Assembly: GCF_018618415.1 (NCBI RefSeq)
Contig: NZ_JACSMA010000003.1
Location: forward strand, 62,001-126,000
Reading direction: 5' to 3'
From: Exiguobacterium sp. s146
Lineage (GTDB): Bacteria > Bacillota > Bacilli > Exiguobacteriales > Exiguobacteriaceae
Length of the DNA: 64,000 bases
The notes below the pieces were generated by a model. The model was not told the origin of the DNA and did not search any database. It worked only from the letters and a program-made list of their open reading frames with translations. The first letter of the stretch is position 1. Each line of letters opens with the position of its first letter. Positions 35,810-44,639 of this stretch are shown here, one piece after another. The position numbers and the translations under genes were made by a program.

Positions 35810-37363
35810 ATGAGTATATTAACAGTACAAAACTTGAGCCACGGTTTCGGTGACCGCGCCATTTTGAATGACGTGTCTTTCCGTCTATTGAAAGGCGAAC
35901 ACATCGGCCTCATCGGAGCGAACGGTGAAGGAAAATCAACGTTCATGAACATCATCACACGTAAGCTCCAGCCGGACGAAGGCAAAATCGAATGGGCGAA
36001 AAACGTCCGTGTCGGTTACCTCGACCAGCACGCTGTCCTTGAGCGTGGGATGACGATTCGGGACGTGTTAAAGAGCGCCTTCCAATACTTGATTGACACT
36101 GAGACACGAATCGGTGAGCTCTATATGGAAATGGGCGATGCGACGCCTGAACAGATGGACGACATGCTCGCCGAAGTCGGCGAATTGCAGGAAATGCTCG
36201 ATTCGAACTACTTTTATATCATCGATGCGAAAGTCGAAGAAGTCGCTCGCGGTCTCGGTATTTTAGATGTCGGACTCGATCGTGACGTCACGGACCTCTC
36301 AGGTGGTCAGCGGACGAAAGTATTGCTTGCGAAATTGCTTCTTGAGAAGCCGGACATCCTGCTCCTCGATGAGCCGACCAACTATTTGGACGAGGCCCAT
36401 ATCGAGTGGTTGAAGCGTTACCTTCAGAACTACGATAACGCCTTCATCTTGATTTCGCACGATATCCCGTTCTTAAACAGCGTCATCAACTTAGTCTACC
36501 ATATGGAGAACCAAGACTTGTCACGCTATGTCGGCGACTATGACAAGTTCATGGAAGTGTACGAGATGAAACGCTCGCAGCTCGAATCGGCGTATAAACG
36601 CCAACAGGCTGAAATCGCCGATTTGAAAGACTTCGTTGCCCGCAACAAGGCCCGTGTCTCGACACGGAACATGGCGATGTCACGTCAGAAGAAACTCGAC
36701 AAGATGGACGTCATCGAATTGAGCGCGGAACGTCCGAAGCCAGAGTTCCGGTTCTTGCAGGCCCGCACGTCAGGTCGTCTCATCTTTGACGCCAAAGGTC
36801 TCGTCATCGGTTACGATGAGCCGCTCTCACGTCCGCTCGACCTCCAGATGGAGCGCGGTCAGAAAATCGCCCTCGTCGGTGCGAACGGAATCGGGAAAAC
36901 AACGCTGTTGAAGAGTCTGCTCGGCATGATCAACCCGCTTGAAGGAACCGTCGAACGCGGTGAGTTCTTGGAAATCGGGTACTTCGAACAAGAAGCCCCT
37001 GTCAGCAACAACACGTGTATCGAAGAGATTTGGAGCGAGTTCCCATCACTCAACCAACAACAAGTCCGGGCCATGCTCGCGAAATGCGGTCTCATGACGA
37101 AGCATATCGAGAGTAAAATCGCGGTCCTCAGTGGTGGAGAGAAGGCGAAGGTCCGTCTCTGTAAACTACAAAACAACGAATCGAACTTGCTCCTCCTCGA
37201 TGAGCCGACGAACCACTTGGACGTCGACGCGAAGGAAGAGTTGAAGCGCGCGTTGAAAGAATATAAAGGCAGTATCCTACTCATCAGTCACGAACCGGAG
37301 TTCTATCAAGACATTGTCACCGACGTCTGGAACTGTGAATCGTGGACGACAAAAGTATTCTAA
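35810..37363 (+). CDS. ykpA: ABC-F family ATPase (YkpA type)
   Basis: A 517-residue soluble protein with two ABC ATPase domains and no membrane part. Walker A motifs are GANGEGKST and GANGIGKTT; signatures LSGGQRTKV and LSGGEKAKV; Walker B segments LLLDEPTNYLDE and LLLDEPTNHLD. The linker between the domains (about 240-300) is charged as in ABC-F translation factors. The sequence follows B. subtilis YkpA closely, including the ending NCESWTTKV. It probably acts on ribosomes; a resistance role is not implied. Start follows GAAAGGAACG. Confidence 0.93.
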   Translation: MSILTVQNLSHGFGDRAILNDVSFRLLKGEHIGLIGANGEGKSTFMNIITRKLQPDEGKIEWAKNVRVGYLDQHAVLERGMTIRDVLKSAFQYLIDTETRIGELYMEMGDATPEQMDDMLAEVGELQEMLDSNYFYIIDAKVEEVARGLGILDVGLDRDVTDLSGGQRTKVLLAKLLLEKPDILLLDEPTNYLDEAHIEWLKRYLQNYDNAFILISHDIPFLNSVINLVYHMENQDLSRYVGDYDKFMEVYEMKRSQLESAYKRQQAEIADLKDFVARNKARVSTRNMAMSRQKKLDKMDVIELSAERPKPEFRFLQARTSGRLIFDAKGLVIGYDEPLSRPLDLQMERGQKIALVGANGIGKTTLLKSLLGMINPLEGTVERGEFLEIGYFEQEAPVSNNTCIEEIWSEFPSLNQQQVRAMLAKCGLMTKHIESKIAVLSGGEKAKVRLCKLQNNESNLLLLDEPTNHLDVDAKEELKRALKEYKGSILLISHEPEFYQDIVTDVWNCESWTTKVF

Positions 37364-37384
37364 TCCGTGTAGAGGAAGTGGCGT

Positions 37385-38503
37385 ATGGCTGGCCCGATTC
37401 AAGTAAACGAACGCATCGTTCTGTATGACATCATTCGAGGTTTTGCCCTGTGTGGCATCTTCCTCGTCAATATCCCCACGATGCTCGGGAGCGACTGGAT
37501 TTTCGGTCGCACCGATTATGCGGGGAGCGATTTACTCGTCCGGACGCTATTCGATTTGTTCGTCCAGACGAAGTTTTATACGATCTTCTCGCTCTTGTTC
37601 GGAATCGGCTTCTCGATTTTCCTCGAGCGTTCGTATGCGCGCGGGGACTCGGTCAGCCGTTATATCCGCCGGATCGCCATCTTGTTCCTATTCGGACTCG
37701 CTCACCTGGCCATTTGGTCGGGTGACATCTTACATACGTATGCGATGTGGGGCTTGTTGCTCCCACTGTTTTATGGATTGAGCAATCGGGCGATTTTGAC
37801 ATGGGCATGGAGTTTATTGATTGGGAGCTTTTTACTGTTCTATGTTTCGTCCATCTATCTAGAATGGGCTTTAGGATTTATGTCTATTGGCGGACCGTTC
37901 CCGGCCGTCTTTAATTCCGGATTCGGTCCGTGGTTCGATTACCGCTTGGACAATGAGATTTTTGACATGTTCCAAAACTCATTTTTCGTCGGGATTGAAA
38001 TTCTAAGCCTGTTCTTGTTCGGCCTGTATATCGGACGGGAACGGAAACTCCTCACGTGGAGCATCCGCGGATTGACCCGGACGGCCATCATCTGTGCGGT
38101 AGCGGCCCTCCCGTTCTTCGCAGTTATTGTCTGGCATCACTACGGTGGCGGTGCCGAGTATTCGGCGACGAATTCTGCGGCCGTCCTCGTCTCCGGCAAA
38201 CTGCTTGCGACGATGTACGTCTGTCTGTTCACGATCGCCGTCCGCAACGGACGCGCGTTCCGGCCGCTCCAGGCGCTCGGCCGCATGGCGCTGACGAACT
38301 ATTTGACGCACACACTCGTCGTCGTCCTGCCGGTCATCGCCCTCGGCTACTACGGTCGCTTGTCGTTGACGGAAGGATTGTTCTTGAGCATCGCGATTTT
38401 GATTGCCCAGGCGTTCTTCTCGATGTGGTGGCTCAACTCGCGTCGATACGGCCCGTTCGAGAAGTTATGGCGCATCGGCACATACGGCATGAAAACTAAA
38501 TAA
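37385..38503 (+). CDS. DUF418 membrane protein (YeiB family)
   Basis: A 372-residue protein with about ten membrane segments. The N-terminal YDIIRGFALCGIFLVNIP and the C-terminal LGRMALTNYLTHTLV with GPFEKLWR are hallmarks of DUF418/YeiB proteins, which occur in many Bacillota and have no firm function. The TKFYTIFSLLFGIGFSIF segment is typical. It starts 21 bases after ykpA with AGAGGAAG upstream, so the two may share a transcript. It ends at a strong terminator. Confidence 0.9.
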   Translation: MAGPIQVNERIVLYDIIRGFALCGIFLVNIPTMLGSDWIFGRTDYAGSDLLVRTLFDLFVQTKFYTIFSLLFGIGFSIFLERSYARGDSVSRYIRRIAILFLFGLAHLAIWSGDILHTYAMWGLLLPLFYGLSNRAILTWAWSLLIGSFLLFYVSSIYLEWALGFMSIGGPFPAVFNSGFGPWFDYRLDNEIFDMFQNSFFVGIEILSLFLFGLYIGRERKLLTWSIRGLTRTAIICAVAALPFFAVIVWHHYGGGAEYSATNSAAVLVSGKLLATMYVCLFTIAVRNGRAFRPLQALGRMALTNYLTHTLVVVLPVIALGYYGRLSLTEGLFLSIAILIAQAFFSMWWLNSRRYGPFEKLWRIGTYGMKTK

Positions 38504-38510
38504 TCGTCAG

Positions 38511-38538
38511 ACCGGACTTCCTTGTCCGGTCTTTTTTT
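38511..38538 (+). terminator. Terminator
   Basis: ACCGGAC-TTCCTT-GTCCGGT followed by seven T. Confidence 0.9.
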
Positions 38539-38581
38539 GTGCAGGTAGGAAATGGAAAGATGACATGCTATTCTAGGTGGA

Positions 38582-38595
38582 GGAAAACGCTTGCA
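38582..38595 (+). promoter_or_regulatory. cre-like site before the ABC exporter operon
   Basis: GGAAAACGCTTGCA resembles the CcpA cre consensus (12 of 14 positions by my alignment) and differs in one base from the site at 25891-25904. It lies just before the ribosome binding site of the ATPase gene. Confidence 0.4.
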
Positions 38596-38612
38596 CGAAT
38601 AAGGAGGAACGT

Positions 38613-39617
38613 ATGTCACAGTTAGCCATCGAGGTGAAAGGCCTCGTCAAACAGTACAAAATCATGGAGCGGGACGCTGGGCTTAAAGGTGCCATCAAAG
38701 CGCTATTTACCCGGAAATATCGCATCAAGGAAGCCGTCAAAGGCATCGATCTCTCCATCATGCCCGGGGAGCGCGTCGGCTATATCGGCTTCAACGGGGC
38801 TGGTAAATCGACGACGATTAAAATGCTGGCCGGCGTGTTGCGTCCCGATGCCGGCTCGGTCCACGTCTACGGGGTCGACCCACACGAGGAACGGGTCAAA
38901 AATGCTCGGCAAATCGGGGCCGTGTTCGGTCAACGGACGCAGCTGTTCTGGGACATCCCGGTCCGTGAGTCGTTCGATTTGCTCCGCGAGATTTATGAAG
39001 TGCCGCGCGACGAGTTTCAAGAGACGGTGACCTGGTTCATCGAACGGCTGCAGCTCGACCCGCTGCTCGACGTCCCGGTCCGCCAGCTGTCGCTCGGACA
39101 GAAGATGCGCTGCGAGCTCGCCGCCGCCTTCTTGCATCGTCCGCGCGTCGTCTATTTGGATGAACCGACAATCGGTCTCGACATCGACATCAAAGAGACG
39201 ATTCGGGCGTTCATTCGTGAGATTAGCGACGCTTGGGGCACGACCGTCATTTTGACAACGCACGACATGCAAGACATCGAAGAAGTGTGTGACCGGGTCA
39301 TCGTGCTCGATGAAGGACGCATCATTTATGACGATCGCATCGAGACGCTCAAGCAGACGTTCAACAATGAGCGCACACTCGAAATCACACTCGACGAAGG
39401 GAGCACGTTCACGTTGCCACCAGCAGTGACCGGACTCGTCATGCGACTCGAGACCGAAGAAGAGACGATTCAGCTCGCCTTCAACCATCACGAGATTTCG
39501 AGTGGTCAGCTCATCCGTGAAATCGTCAACTGCAATCAAGTGAAAGACCTATCTGTCGTCGTGCCGAAAATGGAGGCGCTCATCCGGAATCTATATAAGA
39601 CCGGGGTGAGCGCATGA
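38613..39617 (+). CDS. ABC transporter ATP-binding protein (drug/viologen exporter type)
   Basis: A 334-residue ATPase with Walker A GFNGAGKSTTIK, Q-loop VFGQRTQLFW, signature LSLGQKMRCELA and Walker B VVYLDEPTIGLD, then the His switch TTHDMQD. The FGQRTQLFWD segment is typical of partners of the DUF990/ABC-2_6 permeases. A C-terminal extension of about 90 residues follows the ATPase core. The ATG follows AAGGAGG. It overlaps the first permease gene by ATGA, and the three genes form an export system. Confidence 0.93.
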   Translation: MSQLAIEVKGLVKQYKIMERDAGLKGAIKALFTRKYRIKEAVKGIDLSIMPGERVGYIGFNGAGKSTTIKMLAGVLRPDAGSVHVYGVDPHEERVKNARQIGAVFGQRTQLFWDIPVRESFDLLREIYEVPRDEFQETVTWFIERLQLDPLLDVPVRQLSLGQKMRCELAAAFLHRPRVVYLDEPTIGLDIDIKETIRAFIREISDAWGTTVILTTHDMQDIEEVCDRVIVLDEGRIIYDDRIETLKQTFNNERTLEITLDEGSTFTLPPAVTGLVMRLETEEETIQLAFNHHEISSGQLIREIVNCNQVKDLSVVVPKMEALIRNLYKTGVSA

Positions 39618-40408
39618 AGCTTCGAAAATATATCGCGCTCGCCGTGTCGCAGATTAAAGTCGATATGGCGTATGCGGCCTGGTATTGGGCGAGCATGTTT
39701 TCGGTGACGATGCGCTTGTTCATCCTCTACTTCTTTTGGCAGGCCGTCTATGAGAATAAGACGGAGGTATCCGGGATTGCGCTCTCGACGATGTTGACGT
39801 ATGCCGTCCTCGCGACGATGCTCGACCAGTTTCGCGGCAGTGCCGGCCGTGAACTCGCCCATCTGATTAAACATGGAGGTGTCGCGATTGAGCTGCTGCG
39901 GCCCTATCACTTGCTCGATAAACTGCTCGCCCAAGACCTCGGGGCGAAGACATCGACGTTCTTTAGGGCGACACTGCCGCTCCTCGTCATTGCGATGCTC
40001 TTCATTGGTGTCGATCCCCCAACTTCGATCGAGGCCGCGTCCGCTTTCGCTGTCAGTGTCGTGCTCGCGGTCCTGCTCGCGACGTTAATCGACTTGCTCG
40101 TCGGCGTGTTATCGTTTTATACGGTCAACGTCTGGGGGCTGTCCGTCCTGCAGGAGGCCGTTATCACGATCATGTCGGGCGCACTCGTACCGTTGACGCT
40201 GTTCCCGGACTGGTTCCAGACAATCAGCCTCTACTTGCCGTTCGCCTCACTCGTCTATGTCCCGGTCGCCATCTATACGGGTGAAATCACAGCATCCGGC
40301 ATTTGGCCATCCATCCTGATTCAACTTGGATGGGTCGCGGCATTCTTCATCTTTGTGCGTCTGTTATTCGCCTATGCGGTTCGGAAAGTGACGGTGTTCG
40401 GCGGATGA
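39614..40408 (+). CDS. ABC-2 family permease (DUF990 type), first subunit
   Basis: A 264-residue membrane protein with six hydrophobic segments and a short polar N-terminus (KLRKYIALAVSQIKVDMAY). It shows the family RGSAGRELAHLIKHGGVAIELLRPYHLL stretch in parts, where the conserved ELLRP follows a GxxA/I motif. It overlaps both neighbours by four bases. With the second permease and the ATPase it should form a heterodimeric exporter; relatives are linked to viologen or drug resistance, but this substrate is unknown. Confidence 0.88.
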   Translation: MKLRKYIALAVSQIKVDMAYAAWYWASMFSVTMRLFILYFFWQAVYENKTEVSGIALSTMLTYAVLATMLDQFRGSAGRELAHLIKHGGVAIELLRPYHLLDKLLAQDLGAKTSTFFRATLPLLVIAMLFIGVDPPTSIEAASAFAVSVVLAVLLATLIDLLVGVLSFYTVNVWGLSVLQEAVITIMSGALVPLTLFPDWFQTISLYLPFASLVYVPVAIYTGEITASGIWPSILIQLGWVAAFFIFVRLLFAYAVRKVTVFGG

Positions 40409-41196
40409 AACGATACGCAAAACTATATTGGTTGTATGCAAAAAATCACTTCAAAGTGATGATGGAATACCGGATGGACTTCTTGATTGGGGTTTTGTCC
40501 GTCTTCGGTCAACAGTTCGCCGCCCTCTTCTTTTTATCGATTGTGTTTCGTCATATCGAGTCGTTGAACGGCTGGGGCTTTTATGAGATTTTATTCATTT
40601 ACGGCATCGCTTTTTTAGGCCGCGCCATCCACCACATCTTTTTCGACAACCTATGGACGATCGGTTGGCAGTACATCCGGACTGGAAACTTGGACCGGAT
40701 TCTCATGCGCCCGGTCAATCCGCTCTTTCAAATCGTCGCCGAGCGGGTGCAACAGGACGGCTTCGGTCAACTGTTGATTGGCGGGAGCGTCCTTTGGCTC
40801 GCCTCGAACGAGCTCGGCATGGTGTGGAGTGTCATGGATATTTTCGTCCTGCTTGTCATGGTGCTCGCGAGCGGCATGATTTATATCGCGGTCAACCTGT
40901 TCTTCGCGACGTTCTCGTTTTGGATGATCGATAGTCTGCCGGTCGTCTTCGCTGTCTTCAGCTTGAGCGACTTCGCCCGCTATCCGATGACGATTTATTC
41001 GAAAGTCATCATGTTCGTGTTGACGTACATCATCCCGTTCGGCTTCACCGCGTTCTATCCCGCCATGTACTTTTTCGAGGGACGCGGCTTTACGCTGTTC
41101 GCACTGGCGACACCGTTCGTCGCGGCGTTGAGCCTCGTCCTCGCCTATCGATTTTGGCTGTTCGGACTACGGGCGTTCGCCAGTACAGGGTCATAA
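40405..41196 (+). CDS. ABC-2 family permease (DUF990 type), second subunit
   Basis: A 263-residue membrane protein with six hydrophobic segments. Features are YRMDFLIGVLSVFGQQ at the N-terminus, the family motif IRTGNLDRILMRPVNPLFQ (compare ELLRP in the partner) and SDFARYPMTIYSK before the last helices. The ATG at 40405 overlaps the stop of the first permease. It completes the three-gene exporter. A GNAT gene follows after 24 bases and may be part of the same transcript. Confidence 0.88.
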   Translation: MKRYAKLYWLYAKNHFKVMMEYRMDFLIGVLSVFGQQFAALFFLSIVFRHIESLNGWGFYEILFIYGIAFLGRAIHHIFFDNLWTIGWQYIRTGNLDRILMRPVNPLFQIVAERVQQDGFGQLLIGGSVLWLASNELGMVWSVMDIFVLLVMVLASGMIYIAVNLFFATFSFWMIDSLPVVFAVFSLSDFARYPMTIYSKVIMFVLTYIIPFGFTAFYPAMYFFEGRGFTLFALATPFVAALSLVLAYRFWLFGLRAFASTGS

Positions 41197-41220
41197 CTCC
41201 ATCGAGAAAGGAATGATGCC

Positions 41221-41646
41221 ATGAACATCACGAAACAGTGGAATTCGGAAGATAGTGAATGGATTCGGCAACGATTAATCGAATACAATTCGGCTCAATT
41301 ACTAGAAGAAGTGAAAACACCCGTCCAACAAGTCAGCTTCATCTTAAGAAATGATGAGGAAGACATCGTTGGTGGTGTGACGGGAACAATTTTTTGGCAG
41401 ACGCTGCACGTTAACTTTTTATGGGTCGATGCGAGCGTTCGTGGTTTAGGATACGGCAAGCAATTGATGCGTGACATCGAGCAATTGGCCGTCGATCAAG
41501 CATGCAGACTGATTCAACTCGATACGTTCAGTTTTCAGGCGCCCGAGTTTTATATCGGCCTCGGCTATGAGGTCGTCGGTGTGATTCACGGCCATCCGAC
41601 ACCGGAGCACCAGCAGTATTACTTGAAAAAGTCGCTAGCTGTTTAA
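41221..41646 (+). CDS. GNAT family N-acetyltransferase
   Basis: A 141-residue acetyltransferase with the CoA-binding motif VDASVRGLGYGKQLMRDIE and the late strand-helix FSFQAPEFYIGLGYEVVG. It matches small GNATs of the YwnH/histone acetyltransferase-like group found in many Bacillota, with unknown substrate. The ATG follows GAAAGGAATG. It sits right after the ABC exporter, so a role in modifying the exporter's toxic substrate is conceivable but unproven. It ends at a bidirectional terminator. Confidence 0.9.
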   Translation: MNITKQWNSEDSEWIRQRLIEYNSAQLLEEVKTPVQQVSFILRNDEEDIVGGVTGTIFWQTLHVNFLWVDASVRGLGYGKQLMRDIEQLAVDQACRLIQLDTFSFQAPEFYIGLGYEVVGVIHGHPTPEHQQYYLKKSLAV

Positions 41647-41655
41647 TCGACCATC

Positions 41656-41696
41656 AAAAAAGGCTCGAAGCAGATGAATCTGCCTCGAGCCTTTAT
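41656..41696. terminator. Bidirectional terminator
   Basis: AAAGGCTCGAAGCAGA-TGAA-TCTGCCTCGAGCCTTT with A and T runs, between convergent GNAT and ppaC genes. Confidence 0.88.
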
Positions 41697-41702
41697 CGTT
41701 TC

Positions 41703-42635
41703 TTAGTTCGTCGCCGCTGCTGTGAGCACCGGTACGATTTGTTTCTTTCGTGACACGACGCCAGGAAGTGTCGCGAGTCCGTCTAACAATTCAACATTGA
41801 ACGCTTGTTCGAACAAATCATGCTTCGAACCGACGACGAGCGCCTCCGAATCGTTCGTCAAGATGTTCGTGATGGCGAAGACGAACAAGTCGAGTTCTTT
41901 TTTGGCAACTGTTTCTGCCATCGCCGCCTCGACTTCAGCTTTACGGCTCAACACATCGTTCGCGTCGACCGTGTTCACTTGCGCGATTTCAATGCGGTAA
42001 TCGCCCATCGCAAACTCTTTCGCATCGAGCGAGATGAGTTCTGGGATTGTCTTTTGGCTGAGGTCCGCTCCCGCTTTCAACATCTCGAGACCGTATGTCT
42101 CGAGGTCTGTACCTGAAATGGCTGCGAGTTCTTTTGCCGCCTTGATGTCCTCGTCTGTGCATGTCGGTGACTTGAACAAGAGCGAGTCCGAGATAATCGC
42201 CGATAGCATCAATCCTGCCATGTCAGGCGCGATTTCGACACCGTGCTCTTTATAGAGTTTGAGCAAGATTGTCGCTGTACAACCGACCGGCTCGGCCCGA
42301 TAGTAGAGGGCGTCCGCTGTTTCGAAGTTGGCAATCCGGTGGTGGTCGACGACTTCGAGGATGCGCACGTCCGCGATATCCTCCGCACTTTGTTGGAACT
42401 CGTTATGGTCGACCAAGATGACCGAGTTCACTTCGTCGGACACACGTTCTACGAGGCGTGGCGCCTTGACGCGGAAGTGGTCGAGCGCATATTGCGTCTC
42501 CCCGTTCACGTCACCGAGGCGGACTGCCTCAGCGTCCATTCCTAACTTTTTCTTGAGCTCCGCGTAAGCGAGCGCCGAACAAATCGTGTCTGTATCTGGA
42601 TTCTTATGTCCGAAGACTAATACTGTACTCATCAT
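41703..42635 (-). CDS. ppaC: Manganese-dependent inorganic pyrophosphatase
   Basis: A 310-residue family II pyrophosphatase of the DHH superfamily, which hydrolyses PPi and drives biosynthesis. The metal-binding motifs are [15 protein letters not shown], and VVDHHRI; the C-terminal DHHA2 domain ends with [10 protein letters not shown] (conserved RKxQ). Two ATG codons in tandem (42635, 42632) follow AGGAG; either may be used. A sigma-A promoter lies at 42670-42697. Confidence 0.97.
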   Translation of the reverse strand: MMSTVLVFGHKNPDTDTICSALAYAELKKKLGMDAEAVRLGDVNGETQYALDHFRVKAPRLVERVSDEVNSVILVDHNEFQQSAEDIADVRILEVVDHHRIANFETADALYYRAEPVGCTATILLKLYKEHGVEIAPDMAGLMLSAIISDSLLFKSPTCTDEDIKAAKELAAISGTDLETYGLEMLKAGADLSQKTIPELISLDAKEFAMGDYRIEIAQVNTVDANDVLSRKAEVEAAMAETVAKKELDLFVFAITNILTNDSEALVVGSKHDLFEQAFNVELLDGLATLPGVVSRKKQIVPVLTAAATN

Positions 42636-42669
42636 GCATTCTCCTCACTATGATAGTTTTCCCTTATCC

Positions 42670-42697
42670 ATTATACCGTCTATCCTTATTCTTTCAA
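42670..42697 (-). promoter_or_regulatory. Sigma-A promoter of ppaC
   Basis: Minus strand TTGAAA (42697-42692), 16-base spacer, TATAAT (42675-42670), 35 bases before the start codon. Confidence 0.85.
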
Positions 42698-42704
42698 TTG
42701 CCAA

Positions 42705-42728
42705 ACAAAAAGAGCCTCGAGGGCTCTT
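42705..42728 (-). terminator. Terminator after the small acidic protein gene
   Basis: AAGAGCC-CTCGA-GGCTCTT-type stem followed by T residues on the minus strand, overlapping the stop codon of the 44-residue gene. Confidence 0.8.
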
Positions 42729-42861
42729 ATGCTTGTTCATCTTCATCCGTCTCTTCGAGGTCCGAATGGTCACCCTTCGAATCTTCTTCGTGCGAGATAT
42801 CTGGTTGGTCTCGTTTCAACTTCTCACGCTCTTCTTGGTCACGCTTGTCTTTTTCCGACAT
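42727..42861 (-). CDS. Small highly charged protein (44 aa)
   Basis: An ORF of 44 residues starting at ATG 42861 after AAAGGGTGAG, with its own terminator at the stop. The product is almost all charged or polar: SEKDKRDQEEREKLKR at the N-terminus and an acidic tail HSDLEETDEDEQA. No hydrophobic core, Cys or known motif is visible, so it is probably disordered or a single helix. Small hydrophilic proteins of this sort occur in Bacillales, some in stress responses; I cannot name this one. Confidence 0.68.
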   Translation of the reverse strand: MSEKDKRDQEEREKLKRDQPDISHEEDSKGDHSDLEETDEDEQA

Positions 42862-42955
42862 GTGTCTCACCCTTTCGGTTTTGTCATGTCGTAGACTGTT
42901 CCCCGAGCTGGAATGCTCTAAACGAATGTATTGTTTCTGTTAACAAACTGTGATG

Positions 42956-43237
42956 TCACGCTTGAACGAAGACGACCTCGTCGCCTCGGATCTCGACGTT
43001 GACGTCTTGTCCTTGGAATAACCACTCGTCCTGTTCAGCCACGACGAAGCGAATCCCGTCCGCTTCCGTCTCGACGGCTGCATTGTCGATGTCTTCTGTG
43101 ATGACGCCTACCGAGAAACCGTGCGTCAAATCGGTCGAACCCCCATATTTGGCGAATAGGCGCACCGTCTGGCCTGCCTCGACTTCCATCTCATCTTTAA
43201 AGAATTGGAGTGCTTCTTCTGTCACGTTAATCTTCAT
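42956..43237 (-). CDS. HesB/YneR-family protein without cysteines
   Basis: A 93-residue protein with the HesB/IscA-like fold pattern: ITVSDEAL-like start (INVTEEALQFFKDEM), LFAKYGGST, GFSVGVITED and ending DEVVFVQ, similar to B. subtilis YneR. True IscA proteins carry three Cys for Fe-S assembly; here there is no Cys at all, so it cannot hold a cluster in the standard way. Its role is unknown. The start follows AGGAGG. It is transcribed alone or after the LacI gene. Confidence 0.82.
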   Translation of the reverse strand: MKINVTEEALQFFKDEMEVEAGQTVRLFAKYGGSTDLTHGFSVGVITEDIDNAAVETEADGIRFVVAEQDEWLFQGQDVNVEIRGDEVVFVQA

Positions 43238-43304
43238 CTGTCATCCTCCTCTCGACTTCTGTCTCCATTCTAATCGTTTCAGAAAAACCGAGCGAGGAAG
43301 TTGC

Positions 43305-44264
43305 CTAGAGGGTCGTCCCAGGCAAATACGTGACCGTTAAACTGTTTGTCACCGAAGCCCCGCCGTTCATCTCCGCAAACGTCACATCGAACAACGTCCG
43401 ACCGATGTCTTCGTTTGGCGAGTGCATCGTCGACAGACCGAACGCCTGACCGATTGGATGCCCATCGAAGCCAAGGATGGCGACTTCGTCCGGGATGCTG
43501 ACACCGCGACGGCGCAACTCCCCTAAAAAACCGAGCGCCACATAATCCGACGAGAAAAAGAGCGCTCGAGGACGCTCTTGTTGACGTAGAAACGCATCGG
43601 CCAATTCGATTCCATCCTCGCTCGTCAAGTAGCCGGTCCAGATCCATCGCTCACGCGCAAGTTCGACTTCATCGAAGTACGCTTGCTGACGCGCGATGGA
43701 GCTTGGACTGTCTTGTCGTGACAACACGATGCCAATCTCGGCATATCCGGCTTGAGCCAAAACACGCAGACCGGCGACGAACGCGGTGTAATGATCGACG
43801 TGGACCGAAGAAATCGTCGGCGGTGCCCCCACGGTCGCGACCGCGATCGGGCCGAACTGTCGATACGCTTCCATCTCGTCGAATGACATCGTATGGGATA
43901 ACAGAATCGCCCCATCGACTTCACGGTGCTTCAATAAATCAAGCGCTTGCCGCTCTTGGTCGAGCTGATACTCTGTCTGCCACATGACGAGTCGGTAATC
44001 TCTTTGGAGGGCCGCTTTCGCGAGCCCGTTGACGAACAGTCCGTAATACGGATGATTCAAATACGGCAACACGACGACGAAACGCTGCGTGCGACCGGTC
44101 GATAACGTCAGCGCCTGCTGATTCCGTAAATAGCCGAGCTCGGCCATCGCCCGTCGCACCCGTTCACGCTTCTCTTTCGACACGTACGGGTGCTCATTGA
44201 GCACCCGTGACACCGTCGTCACGGATACGTCCGCATATTTTGCGATATCTCGAATGTTCGCCAT
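43305..44264 (-). CDS. LacI-family transcriptional regulator
   Basis: A 319-residue regulator with the N-terminal HTH (IRDIAKYADVSVTTVSRVLN) and hinge region (RRAMAELGYLRNQQA), then a periplasmic-binding-like effector domain with LFFSSDYVALGFL and IPDEVAILGFDGHPIG. It probably senses a sugar or sugar phosphate. The start follows GAGGTGA. A 77-residue gene of unknown function lies 11 bases upstream in the same operon, and a perfect 18-base palindrome upstream of that is the likely autoregulatory operator. No sugar gene is adjacent, so its targets lie elsewhere. Confidence 0.94.
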   Translation of the reverse strand: MANIRDIAKYADVSVTTVSRVLNEHPYVSKEKRERVRRAMAELGYLRNQQALTLSTGRTQRFVVVLPYLNHPYYGLFVNGLAKAALQRDYRLVMWQTEYQLDQERQALDLLKHREVDGAILLSHTMSFDEMEAYRQFGPIAVATVGAPPTISSVHVDHYTAFVAGLRVLAQAGYAEIGIVLSRQDSPSSIARQQAYFDEVELARERWIWTGYLTSEDGIELADAFLRQQERPRALFFSSDYVALGFLGELRRRGVSIPDEVAILGFDGHPIGQAFGLSTMHSPNEDIGRTLFDVTFAEMNGGASVTNSLTVTYLPGTTL

Positions 44265-44275
44265 CCTGTTTCACC

Positions 44276-44509
44276 TCAATTTGTCAGTCTTTGCATATAG
44301 TGTACCCACTCTGCCTCCTGACTGTCACCTTTCGCAATCACTTGTTTCCGGATGGCTTGGACGAGGCGAAACCGTTCTTCGACGGGTAAATGAAGAAACT
44401 CGTCTTGGAAACGGGTGCACAACATTCTTCCGAGCGGTGTATACAACTGATTGATGACGAGTTCGTAGACGATTCCACTACACCATGTCTTCCACGTTGT
44501 CGGATTCAT
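44276..44509 (-). CDS. Small protein encoded before the LacI regulator
   Basis: A 77-residue soluble protein starting at ATG 44509 after AAAGGAGGG. It has two Cys (TWCSGIVYE, RMLCTRFQ) and a helical pattern with LHLPVEERFRLVQAIRKQVI, and contains no DNA-binding motif that I recognise. It ends 11 bases before the LacI gene and is surely co-transcribed. Function unknown. Its conserved-looking composition and perfect ribosome binding site support it as real. Confidence 0.7.
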   Translation of the reverse strand: MNPTTWKTWCSGIVYELVINQLYTPLGRMLCTRFQDEFLHLPVEERFRLVQAIRKQVIAKGDSQEAEWVHYMQRLTN

Positions 44510-44540
44510 GAGTCTTCCCTCCTTTGACTTAACCGTACAG

Positions 44541-44558
44541 TCTGAAACGCGTTTCAGA
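44541..44558. promoter_or_regulatory. 18-bp perfect palindrome, likely LacI-family operator
   Basis: TCTGAAACGCGTTTCAGA is its own complement. It lies about 30 bases upstream of the 77-residue gene and could be the autoregulatory site of the LacI regulator. It is close to a cre in shape, but its centre (CGCG) differs. Confidence 0.75.
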
Positions 44559-44639
44559 GCAAGCACTATTTTTATTTCGTCTATTTCCGAACATTCAGCG
44601 CTTACATGAGAATTTTTAAGGTTTTTTCGCTCGAAATCA

